The notes below the pieces were generated by a model, which was not told where the DNA came from, searched no databases, and saw only the letters and a list, made by a program, of their open reading frames with translations. The translations under genes were made by a program, and so were the position numbers. From positions 23,221-87,220 of the forward strand of contig MU832101.1 of the NCBI GenBank assembly GCA_029204225.1: a stretch of 64,000 nt of DNA. The letters are read 5' to 3'. The stretch's first letter is position 1. The number at the start of each line of letters is the position of its first letter. This document shows positions 63,261 through 64,000 of this stretch, piece after piece. The stretch comes from Diphasiastrum complanatum (taxonomy: Eukaryota; Streptophyta; Lycopodiopsida; Lycopodiales; Lycopodiaceae).

Positions 63261-64000
63261 TATACACGATTAAAACTTTTCATACATTACTTAAATACGC
63301 TACCCACAAATTGATTAGCATGGCATAAGCCCTAATACAATAACATTAGGCCTTGGCCTATTGCTAAATACCTTTATGCTGTTTGGGAAGACTAGACTAT
63401 GATTTATAAATGCTATTTATGTTGTTAAGTAGTATTGCTACATTTGGACGAGGATAACAACTGATGCTCAGCTATGACACTTGTCATCTCCACGATACTA
63501 GCTCCTGTGGTTTTGTGTTGTGGGATGGTGGCAGGTATCAGCTAGACATCTTGAAAGTGGCTATGCTTTATGGTGTTTTTTTAGTACTATATTTTACTTT
63601 TTATCTCATTGTAACCTTGTTGGAATATGAGTAAAGGCTTCAAAGAAGAAATATCTTGGTGCATTTATTCATAACAAAAACTAGTAGGTACATTGATGAA
63701 AAAGATATGTACACCCCGAAGGGGAAGTTTAAGCAAAAGTAAGCTCAAACAAGAGCGAAGCTTGCACTAAAGCTAAGATTAATCCATATCTTGGCATTAA
63801 AAATAAAGGTGCAAAAACTATGATGATGTCAGTGGGAGTCTACCAACTGACTGCAGCAGATCCGAAAAGTGATGAGGTGGTGAGTTGGCTAATGAAGGGA
63901 GATGAGATGTAGCAAACCAAACTATCGTCGCCCGTTGTAGGATTGGTAGGGCCTAACCACATTGCAGGGCAATGGAAATACATTGTTTGAAAGAAGCCAT
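63261..64000. other. Window end, nothing recognised
   Basis: AT-rich. A small hairpin CCCC-GAA-GGGG lies at 63714-63724; no gene or element is recognised. Confidence 0.4.

Noticed and set aside
63714-63724. CCCC-GAA-GGGG hairpin as another LINE 3' end
   Set aside because: The flanking GTCTTAT and ACNTTAANA blocks and a (CT)n tail are missing.
1-64000. CRISPR arrays, bacterial operons, rRNA genes
   Set aside because: No spaced direct repeats, Shine-Dalgarno-led gene clusters or rRNA sequence were seen; the window is eukaryotic.

Overview
This window looks like nuclear DNA from a land plant with a large, repeat-rich genome. A fern, other non-seed vascular plant or gymnosperm is plausible; the species cannot be fixed from sequence alone. 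Reasons: plant-type spliced exons, chromodomain Ty3/gypsy and Ty1/copia elements, a BED/DUF659-type hAT transposon, LINEs and a TRIM. No bacterial genes, rRNA genes or CRISPR arrays were seen.

The only host gene recognised is the 3' part of a plus-strand saccharopine-dehydrogenase-like NAD(P)-binding protein gene. Five exons encode its C-terminus in consistent splice phase: 7692-7780, 7971-8035, 42750-42831, 46908-46987 and 47146-47206 (stop). Everything from 8036 to 42749 is therefore one intron of about 34.7 kb filled with transposons. Sequence 1-7691 lies in an upstream intron and continues off-window.

Layout. 1-5088: decayed chromovirus 1, with a 404-bp TRIM (3520-3923) whose LTRs carry a tRNA-like sequence. 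6310-7240: old gypsy fragment. 9812-19226: three LINE copies (A and B on minus, C on plus) with (CT)n tails, a conserved 3' hairpin and PCNA-binding-type motifs. 20560-21272: LINE fragment D. 21274-25502 and 38212-38345: chromovirus 2, split by a 12.7-kb block (25503-38211). That block holds two nearly identical 6.23-kb hAT transposons in tandem; each encodes a long BED/DUF659/AT-hook transposase and a small antisense accessory protein. 38.3-42.2 kb: LINE, gypsy and copia remnants. 43.7-45.5 kb: antisense copia in the next intron.

After the host gene ends at 47206 the sequence is AT-rich and mostly featureless to about 55.9 kb, apart from a copia remnant (51.8-52.7 kb). 55941-62258 is a minus-strand non-chromovirus gypsy element with an extra long ORF between integrase and the 3' LTR. 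All nine internal stops in its two reading frames are C-to-T type (TGA or TAG). It abuts a plus-strand copia 3' end at about 62.26 kb.

Nesting gives an order: LINE D was hit by chromovirus 2, which was hit by the outer element carrying the hAT modules. The TRIM hit chromovirus 1, and the same site in chromovirus 2 is the uninterrupted 'empty' allele.
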